Of a stretch of DNA of 64,000 nucleotides, positions 1 to 8,049 are shown in pieces. How positions within the stretch are numbered: position 1 is the first letter of the stretch; each line of letters begins with the position of its first letter. The stretch is from Symbioplanes lichenis (GTDB taxonomy: Bacteria; Actinomycetota; Actinomycetes; Mycobacteriales; Micromonosporaceae): assembly GCF_030709675.1 (NCBI RefSeq), contig NZ_JAUZQD010000001.1, positions 620,001 through 684,000 of the forward strand. The letters are read 5' to 3'. A model generated the notes under the pieces. The model was not told where the DNA came from. It saw only the letters and a list, made by a program, of their open reading frames with translations, and searched no databases. Position numbers and translations under genes: made by a program.

Positions 1-329
1 CCGAGGCCCGCGCCGCCCAGGAGAAGCACCGCGCCCGCCGCGACCTGCTCGTGGCGAAGCTGGCCGCGCTCAAGGCGAGCACCGCGCCCGCCCCGGCCGG
101 TTACGAGCTGCCCTTCCCGGTGACCGACCCGGCGAGCGCCCGGAAGCTGGCGACCCAGGTGGAGGACGGCGTCGCCCAGGCGTGGCGGGCCGTGCTGCCC
201 GTCGCCGAGGGCGGCGACCGGTCGACGGCCCTGAGCGCGCTGACCGACGCCGCCGTGCAGGCCACCCGCTGGCGCCGCCTCGACCAGGCCAGCCCGGTGA
301 CACTGACCTGGCCCGGGCGCCCCTCCTAG
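1..329 (+). CDS. DUF4439 ferritin-like protein, C-terminal part (5' end outside window)
   Basis: The reading frame is already open at base 3 and ends in TAG at 327-329, leaving about 108 residues. What is visible is a charged helix ([17 protein letters not shown]), then [29 protein letters not shown] and a terminal ATRWRR stretch. This ordering matches the C-terminal helices of actinobacterial DUF4439 proteins, a ferritin-like four-helix family without an established biochemical role. In related genomes such genes often sit near rimP-nusA, which would lie to the left of this window. The stop codon interlocks with that of map on the other strand in a shared CTAG (326-329). Assignment is by remembered family pattern; the N-terminal half, where possible metal ligands would be, cannot be seen. 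Confidence 0.7.
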   Translation, partial: EARAAQEKHRARRDLLVAKLAALKASTAPAPAGYELPFPVTDPASARKLATQVEDGVAQAWRAVLPVAEGGDRSTALSALTDAAVQATRWRRLDQASPVTLTWPGRPS

Positions 330-1183
330 GGCAGCGTCAGGATCTCGTAGCCGTCGTCGGTCACCACGAGCGTGTGCTCGAACTGCGCCGTCCACTTGCG
401 GTCCTTGGTCACGACGGTCCAGCCGTCGCGCCACATCTCCCACTCGTGGGTGCCCAGGGTGATCATCGGCTCGATGGTGAAGGTCATCCCGGGCTCCATG
501 ACCGTGTCGAGCCGCGGGTTGTCGTAGTGCGGGATGTAGAGCCCGCTGTGAAAGGTCTCGCCGATGCCGTGCCCGGTGAAGTCGCGCACCACGCCGTAGC
601 CGAAGCGCTTCGCGTAGGCCTCGATGACCCGCCCGACGGCGTTGATCGGCCGGCCCGGCGCCACCGCCCGGATGCCGCGCATCATCGCCTCGTGGGTCCG
701 CTCGACGAGCAGACGGGCCTCCTCGCTCACCTCCCCGACCAGGAAGGTGGCGTCGGTGTCCCCGTGCACACCCCCGATGAAGGCGGTGACGTCGACGTTG
801 ATGATGTCGCCGTCGGAGAGCACCGTGGTGTCCGGGATGCCGTGACAGATGACCTCGTTGAGCGACGTGCACGACGACTTCGGGAAGCCCTTGTAGCCCA
901 GCGTCGACGGGTAGGCACCGTGGTCGATCAGGAACTCGTGCACCACCCGGTCGATCTCGTCCGTGGTCACGCCGGGCTTGCAGTGCTCCCCGGCGAGCTG
1001 GGTGGCCTGGGCCGCGAGCCGGCCCGCGACGCGCATCTTCTCGATCGTCTCCGGCGTCTGCACGTGCGAGCCGCGCCACTCTTTCGGGCGCTTCTTGCCG
1101 ACGTATTCGGGACGGGCGATCGAGGACGGCACCGACCGCCAGGGCGAGACTTTTCCCGGGGTCAGCGGGGCGCGAACGGTCAT
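326..1183 (-). CDS. map: Methionine aminopeptidase, type I
   Basis: Removes the initiator methionine from nascent proteins in the cytosol. The 285-residue protein has all five metal ligands of the pita-bread fold: Asp131 (INVDVTA), Asp142 (HGDTDAT), His205 (TGHGIG), Glu238 (FTIEPM) and Glu269 (QFEHT). The first ~40 residues ([17 protein letters not shown]) are the N-terminal extension typical of actinobacterial MetAP, so the length is normal. The ATG at 1183 lies six bases after a TAGTCT -10 box and has no Shine-Dalgarno sequence, which points to a leaderless transcript. It is monocistronic here: the upstream neighbour is a divergent STAS gene and the downstream gene is convergent. Confidence 0.96.
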   Translation of the reverse strand: MTVRAPLTPGKVSPWRSVPSSIARPEYVGKKRPKEWRGSHVQTPETIEKMRVAGRLAAQATQLAGEHCKPGVTTDEIDRVVHEFLIDHGAYPSTLGYKGFPKSSCTSLNEVICHGIPDTTVLSDGDIINVDVTAFIGGVHGDTDATFLVGEVSEEARLLVERTHEAMMRGIRAVAPGRPINAVGRVIEAYAKRFGYGVVRDFTGHGIGETFHSGLYIPHYDNPRLDTVMEPGMTFTIEPMITLGTHEWEMWRDGWTVVTKDRKWTAQFEHTLVVTDDGYEILTLP

Positions 1184-1189
1184 ACCGCC

Positions 1190-1195
1190 AGACTA
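1190..1195 (-). promoter_or_regulatory. Putative -10 box of leaderless map promoter
   Basis: On the minus strand TAGTCT (TANNNT type) ends six bases before the map ATG, and no ribosome binding site intervenes. Transcription would begin at or next to the start codon. No convincing -35 hexamer is seen. Confidence 0.5.
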
Positions 1196-1272
1196 GCTCC
1201 GCGCCCGGGCGGCCCGGCCGGGACCGCACACCGGTTGTTGCCGCTCCTGGGCGCCTGTGTAATCGTGTCAGC

Positions 1273-1587
1273 GTGGATCAAGACGGCCCCGAGGCACCCT
1301 TCTCGGCGACCACGACGGTGGCGGACGGACACCTCACCGTGGTGGTGACGGGCGAGGTCGACATGTCGACCGCCGACGCCATGTTCCAGGCTGCCACCGG
1401 CGACCGCCCGGGGGCCGTGACGCTCGACCTGCGCGGCGTCACCTTCTTCGACTCGGCCGCGATCCATGCGCTGATCCGGCTGGCCGAGCGCTACCCGGGC
1501 GCGCTGACCGTGGTCCCCTCCCCCCAGGTCCGCCGGGTGCTCGACATCTCCGGCCTGAGCACCCAGCCCTGGCTCACGACCGGCTGA
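1273..1587 (+). CDS. STAS-domain anti-sigma factor antagonist
   Basis: A 104-residue single-domain STAS protein of the SpoIIAA/RsbV type. Such proteins bind an RsbW-like kinase when dephosphorylated and so free a sigma factor. The fold shows as VVVTGEVDMSTADAMF, then VTLDLRGVTFFDSAAIHALI, where the serine of FFDSAAI is the expected phosphorylation site, and a C-terminal VRRVLDISGL helix. It starts with GTG. Its last 14 bases overlap, tail to tail, the 3' end of the large sensor gene that encodes both an RsbW-like kinase domain and a SpoIIE phosphatase domain, making that protein the obvious partner. The partnership is inferred from gene position and domain logic. Confidence 0.85.
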   Translation: MDQDGPEAPFSATTTVADGHLTVVVTGEVDMSTADAMFQAATGDRPGAVTLDLRGVTFFDSAAIHALIRLAERYPGALTVVPSPQVRRVLDISGLSTQPWLTTG

Positions 1588-4500
1588 GCCGGCGCCGCAG
1601 GGTCACCGCCGTGCCGTGCTCGGAGCGGACGACCTCCAGCTCGGACAGCGCCCCGATCAGCGCCAGCCCGCGGCCCCGGAAGCCCGGCCCGCTCGCCGGC
1701 CGCCAGCTGCCCGTGTCGCGTACGGTCGCCGTCACCTCGTCCTCGTGGAGCGACACCTCGACGGTGATCATCGGCTCGGCCGGGGCGATGGGGTGCTCGA
1801 TGGCGTTGGCCGCGGCCTCGGAGACCGCCACCATCAGGTCGAAGATGTCGTTCTCGGGGACGCCGGCCGCGGTCAGGAAGTCCTCCAGCCGGCGCCGCAG
1901 CACGCTCAGCCGGGTCGGGTCCGCGGGCAGTCGCAGCAGGAACTCGCGCGGCTCGGTGGCCTGCAGCGCCAGCAGGGCGATGTCGTCGCGCCGGGGCCGC
2001 CGGGCCGCCTTGCCGAGCAGGTTGTCCAGCAGGTCCTCGACGTGGTCGGCCGGCTTGGCCAGGTCGGTGCGCACCTCGGCGAGGCCGATGTCGATGCCCT
2101 GCCGGCGGTCCTCGACCAGCCCGTCGGTGTAGAGCAGCAGCCGGCCGCCCGGCGCCAGCTCGGTGCCGCGGGTCGGATAGCGCGAGTCGCCCAGCGCGCC
2201 GATCGGCGGGCCGAGCGCCGACTCGTACAGGAAAGCGGTGTCGCCGTTCGCCACGACGATCGGTGCGGGGTGACCCGCCGACGAGAACTTCAGCTCCCGG
2301 CTGCGCGGGTCGAAGCGCACGCACACCACGGTGGCGAACTGCCGACGGCCCAGGTTGTCGACCAGCCGGTTGAGGCGGGTCAGGGCCTCGCCGGGGTCGA
2401 AACCCTCCAGGATGTACGCCCGGAGCGCGTTGCGCAGCTGCCCCATGCCCGCCGCCGCCTGCACGCCCTTGCCCACCACATCGCCGATGACCAGGAACAA
2501 CTGGTCGTCCGGGGCGGCGATGACGTCGTACCAGTCACCGCCGACCTCGGCCTCGGAGCTGCCCGGCAGATAACGGGTGGCGACGATGGCCCCCGGCACC
2601 CGGGGCAGCGACTGCGGCAACAGGCTGTGCTGGAGCGTGCTGGCGATGCGGTGCTCGGCCTCGTAGAGCCGGGCGTTCTCCAGCCGCAGGCCGATCAGCC
2701 GGGCGAGCTGGGTGAGCACCGCCGGCTCGGCCGCACCGTCGGGACCGGACCAGACGCTGAGCTCGCCGAGCCGCTCACCCGAGGTGCCGGGCAACGGCAA
2801 CACCGCATCCGGGGGTACGTCCGCCGGGGCGCCCCCGTCCACTTCGGCGCGCGCCCCCGGGACGGTCACGATCACCCGGCCGGCCGACGTCATCGCGCGC
2901 ACGTGCCGGGCCGCCACGTCGAGCACCTGGTCGGTCGTGCGTACCGTGTTGACCGCGGCCGCCGCGTCGACCAGCCCGCGCAGGCGGCTGATGATCTGCC
3001 GGCGCAGCTGGCCGAGCTCCAGGTTCGCGCGCACCCGGGCCGTCAGGTCGCGCGCCGAGAAGGGCTTGACGAGATAGTCGTCGGCCCCGACCGACAGCCC
3101 CTCGACCGAGGACTCCTCCCCGGCCCGGGCGGACAGGACCAGGATCGGCACATCCCGCGTACGCTCGTCCGCGCGCAACGCCCGGATCAGCCCGAAGCCG
3201 TCCAGCCGCGGCATCATGACATCGGTCAGCACCAGGTCGAACTGGTCGCGGCGGGCCCGGTCGAGCGCCTCCTGCCCGTCGGCCGCGGCGACGACGTCGA
3301 AGTGCGGGCGCAGCAGCCGGGCCACGTGGTCGCGCAGGTCCGCGTTGTCGTCGGCGAGCAGCACCCGGCCCCGGCGCCCCTGACGCACCTGGCCCGGCTC
3401 GTCGGCCCCGCCCCGCGGCTCGGGCGTGACGTCCCCGAGCCACCAGTGCGCCTCCTCCACATAGAGGCGGGCCTGGTCGTCGGGCCGGGCCGCCCCGGTG
3501 CCGGCCACGATCCGGTCGGCCGGCAGGTGCGCGGTGCCCAGGGGGACGGTCACGGTGAAGGTGCTGCCGCGGCCGGGCTCGCTCGCCGCGGACGCGGTGC
3601 CACCGTGCAGCTCGGCCAGCTCGCGGACCAGGGCGAGGCCGATGCCCGTACCCTCGTGGCTGCGGGACCAGGCCCCGGTGACCCGGTGGAAACGGTCGAA
3701 GAGCAACCGCTGCTCGCCGGGCCCGACGCCGATGCCGGTGTCGCTCACCTCGAGCACCGCCGAGCCGTGCCGCTCGCCCAGCCGCACGGTGATGCCGCCG
3801 GCCGGGGTGAACTTGACGGCGTTGGAGAGCAGGTTGAAGACGATCTTCTCCCACATCTCCCGGTCGACGTGCACGGGCGCGGAGAGCGGCGGCGTCCGCA
3901 CCTCGAGCGTCAGCCCGGCCCGCTCGGTCGCGGACCGGAAGGTGCCGGCCAGCCGCGCGGTGTAGTCGGCGAGGTCGGTCGGCCGGTAGGCGGCGCGCAG
4001 CCGGCCCGACTCCAGCCGCGAGAAGTCGAGCACCGTGTTGACCAGCTTGAGCAGGCGCAGCCCGTTGCGGTGCATGGGCAGCAGCCGCTCGAGCAGGTCG
4101 TCGCCCAGGCCGGGGGTGTCGAGCAGCTCCTCCAGCGGACCGAGGATCAAGGTCAGCGGGGTACGGAACTCGTGGCTCACGTTCGAGAAGAAGTTGGTCT
4201 TCGCCGCGTCCAGCGCCGCCAGCTCCGCGGCCCGCTTGCGTTCCTGCTCGTACGCGCGGGCGCCCGCCACCGCCTGGGCGATCTGCGACGCGGCGAGCCG
4301 CAGGAAGTCGCGGTAGCCGTCGTCGAGGGACAGCCGCGGGTTGATCGCCACGACGAGCGCGCCGACGGTGTTCAGGCCCGAGCCGACCGGCAGCACCAGG
4401 GCCTCGGTCGCCGCCAGGTTCCCGCCGACCACCCGGTCAAGGGGGATCGGGGCCGGCTCGCCCGAGCGCATGACGGCGGTGACCGTACTCCGCAGGTCGC

Positions 4501-5206
4501 CGGTGAACGGCCGGCAGTCCGCCGCCGGGGCCCCGCACACGCCGGCCAGGCCGGGCTCGTGGCCGCCGGCCGGATCATTCAGATAGAGCGCCGCGAACGG
4601 GACGTCGCCCGGGTTCTCCCCGAGCAACCGGGCCGCGCGAGCACCGAGACCGCCCTGGCCGTCCGAGCCGGACAGGCCCGACCCGAGCCGGCCCAGCGTG
4701 CGCACCCGCCGGTCGGCGAGCACCCGGCTCGTCTTGTCGCTGACGATGCAGAACACCCCGCCCACCGACCCGTCCGCGAGCCGGATCGGGTCGTACGAGA
4801 TGTCGAACCAGGTCTCCTCGAGGAACCCGTGCCGTTCGAGCAGGAATGGGTGCTCCGCCGCCCAGAACGCCTCGTCGCCCGCGACCACGCCGGCGAAGAG
4901 GTTTTCGAGCAGCTCCCACGTCTCGGCCCACAGCTCCCGGCCCGGGCGGCCCAGGTGCTGCGGGTGCTTGGTGCCCATGGTGGTGATGTAGGCGTCGTTG
5001 TAGAGCGCGGTGTAGTCCGGGCCCCAGAAGAGGACGATCTGCGCCTTGGACGCGAGCATCGTGCCGACGGCGCCGATCAGCTCGGGCGGCCACCCGGCCG
5101 GGTCACCGAGCGGGGAGGCGGTCCAGTCGAGATCGCGCATGCGGCCGCCCATCTCGCCGCCGCGCTCGAACGCGCCCCTCAGCCGCTCCGGCAGGCCCCC
5201 GCCCAA
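1574..5206 (-). CDS. Hybrid sensor: PAS-GAF-histidine kinase-receiver-GAF-SpoIIE phosphatase-RsbW-like ATPase
   Basis: A 1210-residue multidomain signalling protein. Order of domains: PAS-like (about 20-160), GAF (about 180-320), HisKA with His345 in SHEFRTPL, HATPase_c (about 440-560, with DTGIGVGPGEQ and GTGIGLALV), a receiver with Asp662 in LTDVMMPRLDG, a second GAF (about 735-860), a PP2C/SpoIIE phosphatase (about 865-1075, with VGGDWYDV, GDVVGKG, YTDGLVEDR, RRDDIALL) and a C-terminal HATPase of the anti-sigma kinase type (about 1085-1205, with SEAAANAIEHP and FRGRGLALI). No transmembrane segment is evident, so it is probably cytosolic. The TTG start at 5206 follows a GAGGAGG ribosome binding site at five bases; the alternative in-frame starts lie further inside. 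The adjacent STAS gene is the likely substrate of the last two domains. Confidence 0.9.
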   Translation of the reverse strand: MGGGLPERLRGAFERGGEMGGRMRDLDWTASPLGDPAGWPPELIGAVGTMLASKAQIVLFWGPDYTALYNDAYITTMGTKHPQHLGRPGRELWAETWELLENLFAGVVAGDEAFWAAEHPFLLERHGFLEETWFDISYDPIRLADGSVGGVFCIVSDKTSRVLADRRVRTLGRLGSGLSGSDGQGGLGARAARLLGENPGDVPFAALYLNDPAGGHEPGLAGVCGAPAADCRPFTGDLRSTVTAVMRSGEPAPIPLDRVVGGNLAATEALVLPVGSGLNTVGALVVAINPRLSLDDGYRDFLRLAASQIAQAVAGARAYEQERKRAAELAALDAAKTNFFSNVSHEFRTPLTLILGPLEELLDTPGLGDDLLERLLPMHRNGLRLLKLVNTVLDFSRLESGRLRAAYRPTDLADYTARLAGTFRSATERAGLTLEVRTPPLSAPVHVDREMWEKIVFNLLSNAVKFTPAGGITVRLGERHGSAVLEVSDTGIGVGPGEQRLLFDRFHRVTGAWSRSHEGTGIGLALVRELAELHGGTASAASEPGRGSTFTVTVPLGTAHLPADRIVAGTGAARPDDQARLYVEEAHWWLGDVTPEPRGGADEPGQVRQGRRGRVLLADDNADLRDHVARLLRPHFDVVAAADGQEALDRARRDQFDLVLTDVMMPRLDGFGLIRALRADERTRDVPILVLSARAGEESSVEGLSVGADDYLVKPFSARDLTARVRANLELGQLRRQIISRLRGLVDAAAAVNTVRTTDQVLDVAARHVRAMTSAGRVIVTVPGARAEVDGGAPADVPPDAVLPLPGTSGERLGELSVWSGPDGAAEPAVLTQLARLIGLRLENARLYEAEHRIASTLQHSLLPQSLPRVPGAIVATRYLPGSSEAEVGGDWYDVIAAPDDQLFLVIGDVVGKGVQAAAGMGQLRNALRAYILEGFDPGEALTRLNRLVDNLGRRQFATVVCVRFDPRSRELKFSSAGHPAPIVVANGDTAFLYESALGPPIGALGDSRYPTRGTELAPGGRLLLYTDGLVEDRRQGIDIGLAEVRTDLAKPADHVEDLLDNLLGKAARRPRRDDIALLALQATEPREFLLRLPADPTRLSVLRRRLEDFLTAAGVPENDIFDLMVAVSEAAANAIEHPIAPAEPMITVEVSLHEDEVTATVRDTGSWRPASGPGFRGRGLALIGALSELEVVRSEHGTAVTLRRRLSRS

Positions 5207-5272
5207 TGCATCCTCCTCGCTCGGCTCCGGCGAGCACCGCGCGACTCGGGCCCGCTCGCTGCCGACCGGAGC

Positions 5273-6028
5273 TTACGCTGCCCGGGCCGCCGGGGTGTGG
5301 GCCAGACCGGAGCGCTGGGCGGCCGCCTGGACGAGGGCGGCGAAGACGCGGAGATCGCCGGTGCGCTCGGGGTGCCACTGGACGCCGAGCGCGAAGTCGT
5401 GCTCCCGCCCCTCGATGATCTCGGCCACCCGGTCGTCGGGGCACCAGCCGCTGATCGTGAAGGCGCCCGGGTCGTCGACGGCCTGGTGGTGGAAGGAGTT
5501 CACCGTGAGGCGGTCGCCGAGCAGGGCGGCGGCCCGGGAGTTCTGCTGGAGCTCGACGTCGTGCCGGCCGAAGTCCGCGGCGCCCGCGGCCAGCGGGTCC
5601 GTGCCCGCGGCGGCCCGGTGCCGCTCGTGGCCGACCAGGTCGGGCAGGTGCTGGTGCAGCGAGCCGCCCGTGGCGACGGCCATCACCTGCATGCCGCGGC
5701 AGACGCCGAGGACCGGGAGATCGGCCTCGAGCGCGGCCCGCATGAGCATGATCTCCGAGGTGTCGCGGACGGCGTCGATCTCGGTGGCTGGGTGCGGCTC
5801 GGCACCCCACAGGGCGGGGTCCATGTCGCCGCCGCCGGCGAAGACCATGCCGTCGAGGGACTCGATCACGTCGGTGCCGGGGTCGTCCGGGGTGATGAGC
5901 ACGGCGCGTCCGCCGGTGGCGTGCACGGCCTTGACGTAGGACATGGGCAGCATGCCCGCCATCAGGTCGTTGCCGTTGTACTGGACCTGCTGCGCGTACG
6001 CGGTCAGTCCGATCAAAGGCCTGCGCAT
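5273..6028 (-). CDS. Gamma-glutamyl hydrolase, PuuD family (class I glutamine amidotransferase fold), copy 1
   Basis: A 251-residue peptidase C26 protein that would hydrolyse the gamma-glutamyl bond of a gamma-glutamyl-amino acid, releasing glutamate. Visible features are the opening RPLIGLTAYAQQ, the nucleophile elbow VLGVCRGMQVMAV with the catalytic Cys, and the GVQWHPER motif with the catalytic His. The ATG at 6028 has an AAGGAGGA ribosome binding site. A paralogue lies immediately upstream on the same strand, 191 bp away. Both sit downstream of a glutamine-synthetase-like, aldehyde dehydrogenase and SDR set, consistent with the final step of a gamma-glutamylated amine pathway. Whether the true substrate is gamma-Glu-GABA or gamma-Glu-glycine cannot be told. 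Confidence 0.88.
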   Translation of the reverse strand: MRRPLIGLTAYAQQVQYNGNDLMAGMLPMSYVKAVHATGGRAVLITPDDPGTDVIESLDGMVFAGGGDMDPALWGAEPHPATEIDAVRDTSEIMLMRAALEADLPVLGVCRGMQVMAVATGGSLHQHLPDLVGHERHRAAAGTDPLAAGAADFGRHDVELQQNSRAAALLGDRLTVNSFHHQAVDDPGAFTISGWCPDDRVAEIIEGREHDFALGVQWHPERTGDLRVFAALVQAAAQRSGLAHTPAARAA

Positions 6029-6219
6029 GGGATCGCGGTCCTCCTTCGTTCAGATCTCCGTCATCGGCCGGGACGCCCGGGTTCTGAGGACGGACGGCCT
6101 CCGGCCCCGGGCCGGGAGACGGCCGGGGATCCGATGCGGCTGGGGGGTGGTGGCGCTGCGTCGCGCCTGTACGGGGACAAGCGGCGCAAGGACCCTTATT
6201 GTTCCGATTTCCGGACGGT

Positions 6220-6915
6220 TCACCCGCTGGAGTGGCCCGCCGCGGCGACCAGGGCGCCGAAGATGCGTTTGTCCCGTACCACTTCAGGGTGCCACTGGAC
6301 GCCAAGGGCGAACACCTTGGCCGGATCTTCGACGGCTTCGGGCAGGCCGTCGGGCGTCCGGCCGGTCACGAGGAGCGAGCCCGCGTCGGCCACCCCCTGA
6401 TGGTGGTAGCAGTGCACCGACCGGTCACCGCCCATCAGCGCCGCGATCCGGCTGCCCGGCTCGAAGGTGACCTCCTGCTCCCCGTACACACCGGGGGCCG
6501 GCCGGTGGCTCTCGTGGCCGAGCGTGTCCGGCAGGTGCTGGTGCAGCCGGCCGCCCGCCCCGACGGCGAGGAGCTGCATGCCGCGGCAGACGCCCAGCAC
6601 CGGCAGGTCCCGTTCGAGCGCCGTGCGGGCCAGCAGCACCTCGGCGGCGTCGCGCTCGGGTCGCGTGACGGTGAGCGGCTCGGGCTCGGCGCCGTAGAGG
6701 GCGGGGTCGAGGTCGGCGCCGCCGGAGAGCACCAGGCCGTCGAGCACGTCCAGCACGTCCGCGTCGAGGTCGTCCGGCGGGAGCAGCACGGCCCGGCCGC
6801 CGGCGGTCGTCACGGCCCGCACGTAGTCGTACGGGAGCAGGGCGGTGGGCAGGTCGTGCCACACTCCCCAGCTCGCCTGCTCCACATAGGTGGTGATGCC
6901 GATCACGGGACGCAT
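6220..6915 (-). CDS. Gamma-glutamyl hydrolase, PuuD family, copy 2
   Basis: A 231-residue paralogue of the neighbouring hydrolase with the same layout: RPVIGITTYVEQ at the N-terminus, nucleophile elbow VLGVCRGMQLLAV, and GVQWHPEV near the end. It is diverged along its length, so this is not a recent duplication. The ATG at 6915 follows a TAGGTT -10 box by six bases without a Shine-Dalgarno sequence, suggesting its own leaderless promoter, separate from the permease-to-SDR operon upstream. Two hydrolases side by side suggest two gamma-glutamyl substrates or regulation under different conditions (inference). Confidence 0.88.
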   Translation of the reverse strand: MRPVIGITTYVEQASWGVWHDLPTALLPYDYVRAVTTAGGRAVLLPPDDLDADVLDVLDGLVLSGGADLDPALYGAEPEPLTVTRPERDAAEVLLARTALERDLPVLGVCRGMQLLAVGAGGRLHQHLPDTLGHESHRPAPGVYGEQEVTFEPGSRIAALMGGDRSVHCYHHQGVADAGSLLVTGRTPDGLPEAVEDPAKVFALGVQWHPEVVRDKRIFGALVAAAGHSSG

Positions 6916-6921
6916 CCGGCC

Positions 6922-6927
6922 AACCTA
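6922..6927 (-). promoter_or_regulatory. Putative -10 box of leaderless promoter for second PuuD-like hydrolase
   Basis: TAGGTT on the minus strand, six bases before the ATG at 6915, with no ribosome binding site between. A weak -35 candidate, TTTCGC, lies 17 bases upstream. Confidence 0.45.
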
Positions 6928-7013
6928 ATCTCTTCCGCGGCCCGGCGAAACGCCCGACCGGACAAGGCTCGCGGCGCCGCCCCGAGGGGCAGACGCCGCG
7001 CCGCACTGCGCCG

Positions 7014-7083
7014 CTGGTGGTTTGGGCGCCCAAGATCCGCGAAGTGGGGTTCTTCGCGGATCTTTGGGTGTCCAAGCCACCAG
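7014..7083. repeat. 70-bp imperfect palindrome (REP/MITE-like hairpin)
   Basis: The outer arms CTGGTGGTTTGG (7014-7025) and CCAAGCCACCAG (7072-7083) pair with one mismatch. The inner arms AAGATCCGCGAAG (7032-7044) and CTTCGCGGATCTT (7052-7064) pair perfectly around a 7-base loop, TGGGGTT. Between the two sets the strands pair imperfectly. There is no T-tract, so a simple intrinsic terminator is less likely than a repetitive palindromic element. Copies elsewhere cannot be tested here. Confidence 0.7.
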
Positions 7084-7278
7084 CTCAAGGGCGCGGTGCC
7101 GCCGAGCCGAAGGCGAGGCCATCAGCTGAGTCGATGCATTCCGCCGATACAGCGTTCGAAGCGTCTACCAGCGGAGATCCGACCCTGCGCCCCCGGCCAG
7201 GGGGCGTACGAAGATCGGTGCCCGCGCCCGGCGGGGACTAAACACATGTTTCGCGCAACCGTCGAAAGTGGCACGTCT

Positions 7279-8043
7279 CTATAGAGGCGTGACGTAGGCC
7301 CCCGTGATACCTCCGTCGACGACGAACTGGGACGCGGTCATGAACGACGCGTCGTCGCTGGCGAGGAAGGCGACCGCGGCGGCGATCTCCTCCGGCTCGG
7401 CGAAGCGGCCCATGGGTACGTGCACCAGGCGCCGGGCCGCCCGCTCGGGGTCTTTGGCGAAGAGCTCCATGAGCAGCGGCGTCGCCACCGGCCCGGGGCA
7501 CAGCGCGTTGATCCGGATGCCCTCGCGGGCGAACTGCACGCCCAGCTCCCGGGTCATCGCGAGCACGCCGCCCTTGCTGGCCGTGTAGGCGATCTGCGAC
7601 GTCGCCGCCCCGAGCAGCGCCACGAACGACGCCGTGTTGATGATCGAGCCCTTGCCCTGCCGCCGCATGTGCGGGATCGCGTACTTGCAGCAGAAGAAGA
7701 CGCTCGTCGTGTTGACCTTGAGCACCCGCTCCCACGCCTCGATGCCGGTCGTCAGGATCGAGTCGTCTTCGGGCGGCGAGATGCCGGCGTTGTTGAACGC
7801 GATGTCGACGCGCCCGTGGCGCTCGGCGACCCCGTCGAAGAGCGCGCGCACCTGCTCCTCGTCGCTGACGTCGCACGCCACGAACTCGCCGCCCACCTCG
7901 TCGGCGGCCGCCTTGCCCGCGTCGGCCGAGATGTCGACGGCCACGACCTTCGCGCCCTCGGCGGCGAACCGGCGGGCGGTGGCCAGCCCGATGCCGCTCC
8001 CGGCGCCGGTGATGACCGCGACCCGATCCTGCAAACGCTCCAC
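7279..8043 (-). CDS. Short-chain dehydrogenase/reductase (NAD(P)-dependent alcohol oxidation)
   Basis: A 254-residue classical SDR. It has the cofactor motif TGAGSGIG (13-20), NNAG (84-87) and the catalytic triad Ser139, Tyr153 and Lys157 (YTASK). An acidic residue after the second beta strand (VDIS) favours NAD+. It is the last gene of the permease, GS-like, aldehyde dehydrogenase, SDR run, six bases after the aldehyde dehydrogenase stop, so it is almost certainly cotranscribed. In a gamma-glutamyl pathway an SDR fits oxidation of a hydroxyl group, for example gamma-glutamylethanolamide to the aldehyde; polyamine pathways would use an amine oxidase instead. Substrate is inferred from context only. 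Confidence 0.85.
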   Translation of the reverse strand: MERLQDRVAVITGAGSGIGLATARRFAAEGAKVVAVDISADAGKAAADEVGGEFVACDVSDEEQVRALFDGVAERHGRVDIAFNNAGISPPEDDSILTTGIEAWERVLKVNTTSVFFCCKYAIPHMRRQGKGSIINTASFVALLGAATSQIAYTASKGGVLAMTRELGVQFAREGIRINALCPGPVATPLLMELFAKDPERAARRLVHVPMGRFAEPEEIAAAVAFLASDDASFMTASQFVVDGGITGAYVTPL

Positions 8044-8049
8044 TGGCGG

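Larger units (their letters stand above)
6916..7278. other. 363-bp intergenic region with long palindrome
   Basis: No gene is seen between the SDR gene and the second hydrolase. The region holds the leaderless promoter (6922-6927), a 70-bp imperfect palindrome (7014-7083) and a small CTCTATAGAG palindrome at the SDR stop codon. Short reading frames here lack ribosome binding sites and recognisable features. Confidence 0.6.

Noticed and set aside
1616..6400. Very long plus-strand open frame antisense to the sensor and PuuD-like genes
   Set aside because: Its residues are a mirror of the GC-rich codons of the minus-strand genes (Arg, Gly, His, Val, Ala repeats) with no domain; the opposite strand encodes a full multidomain protein.
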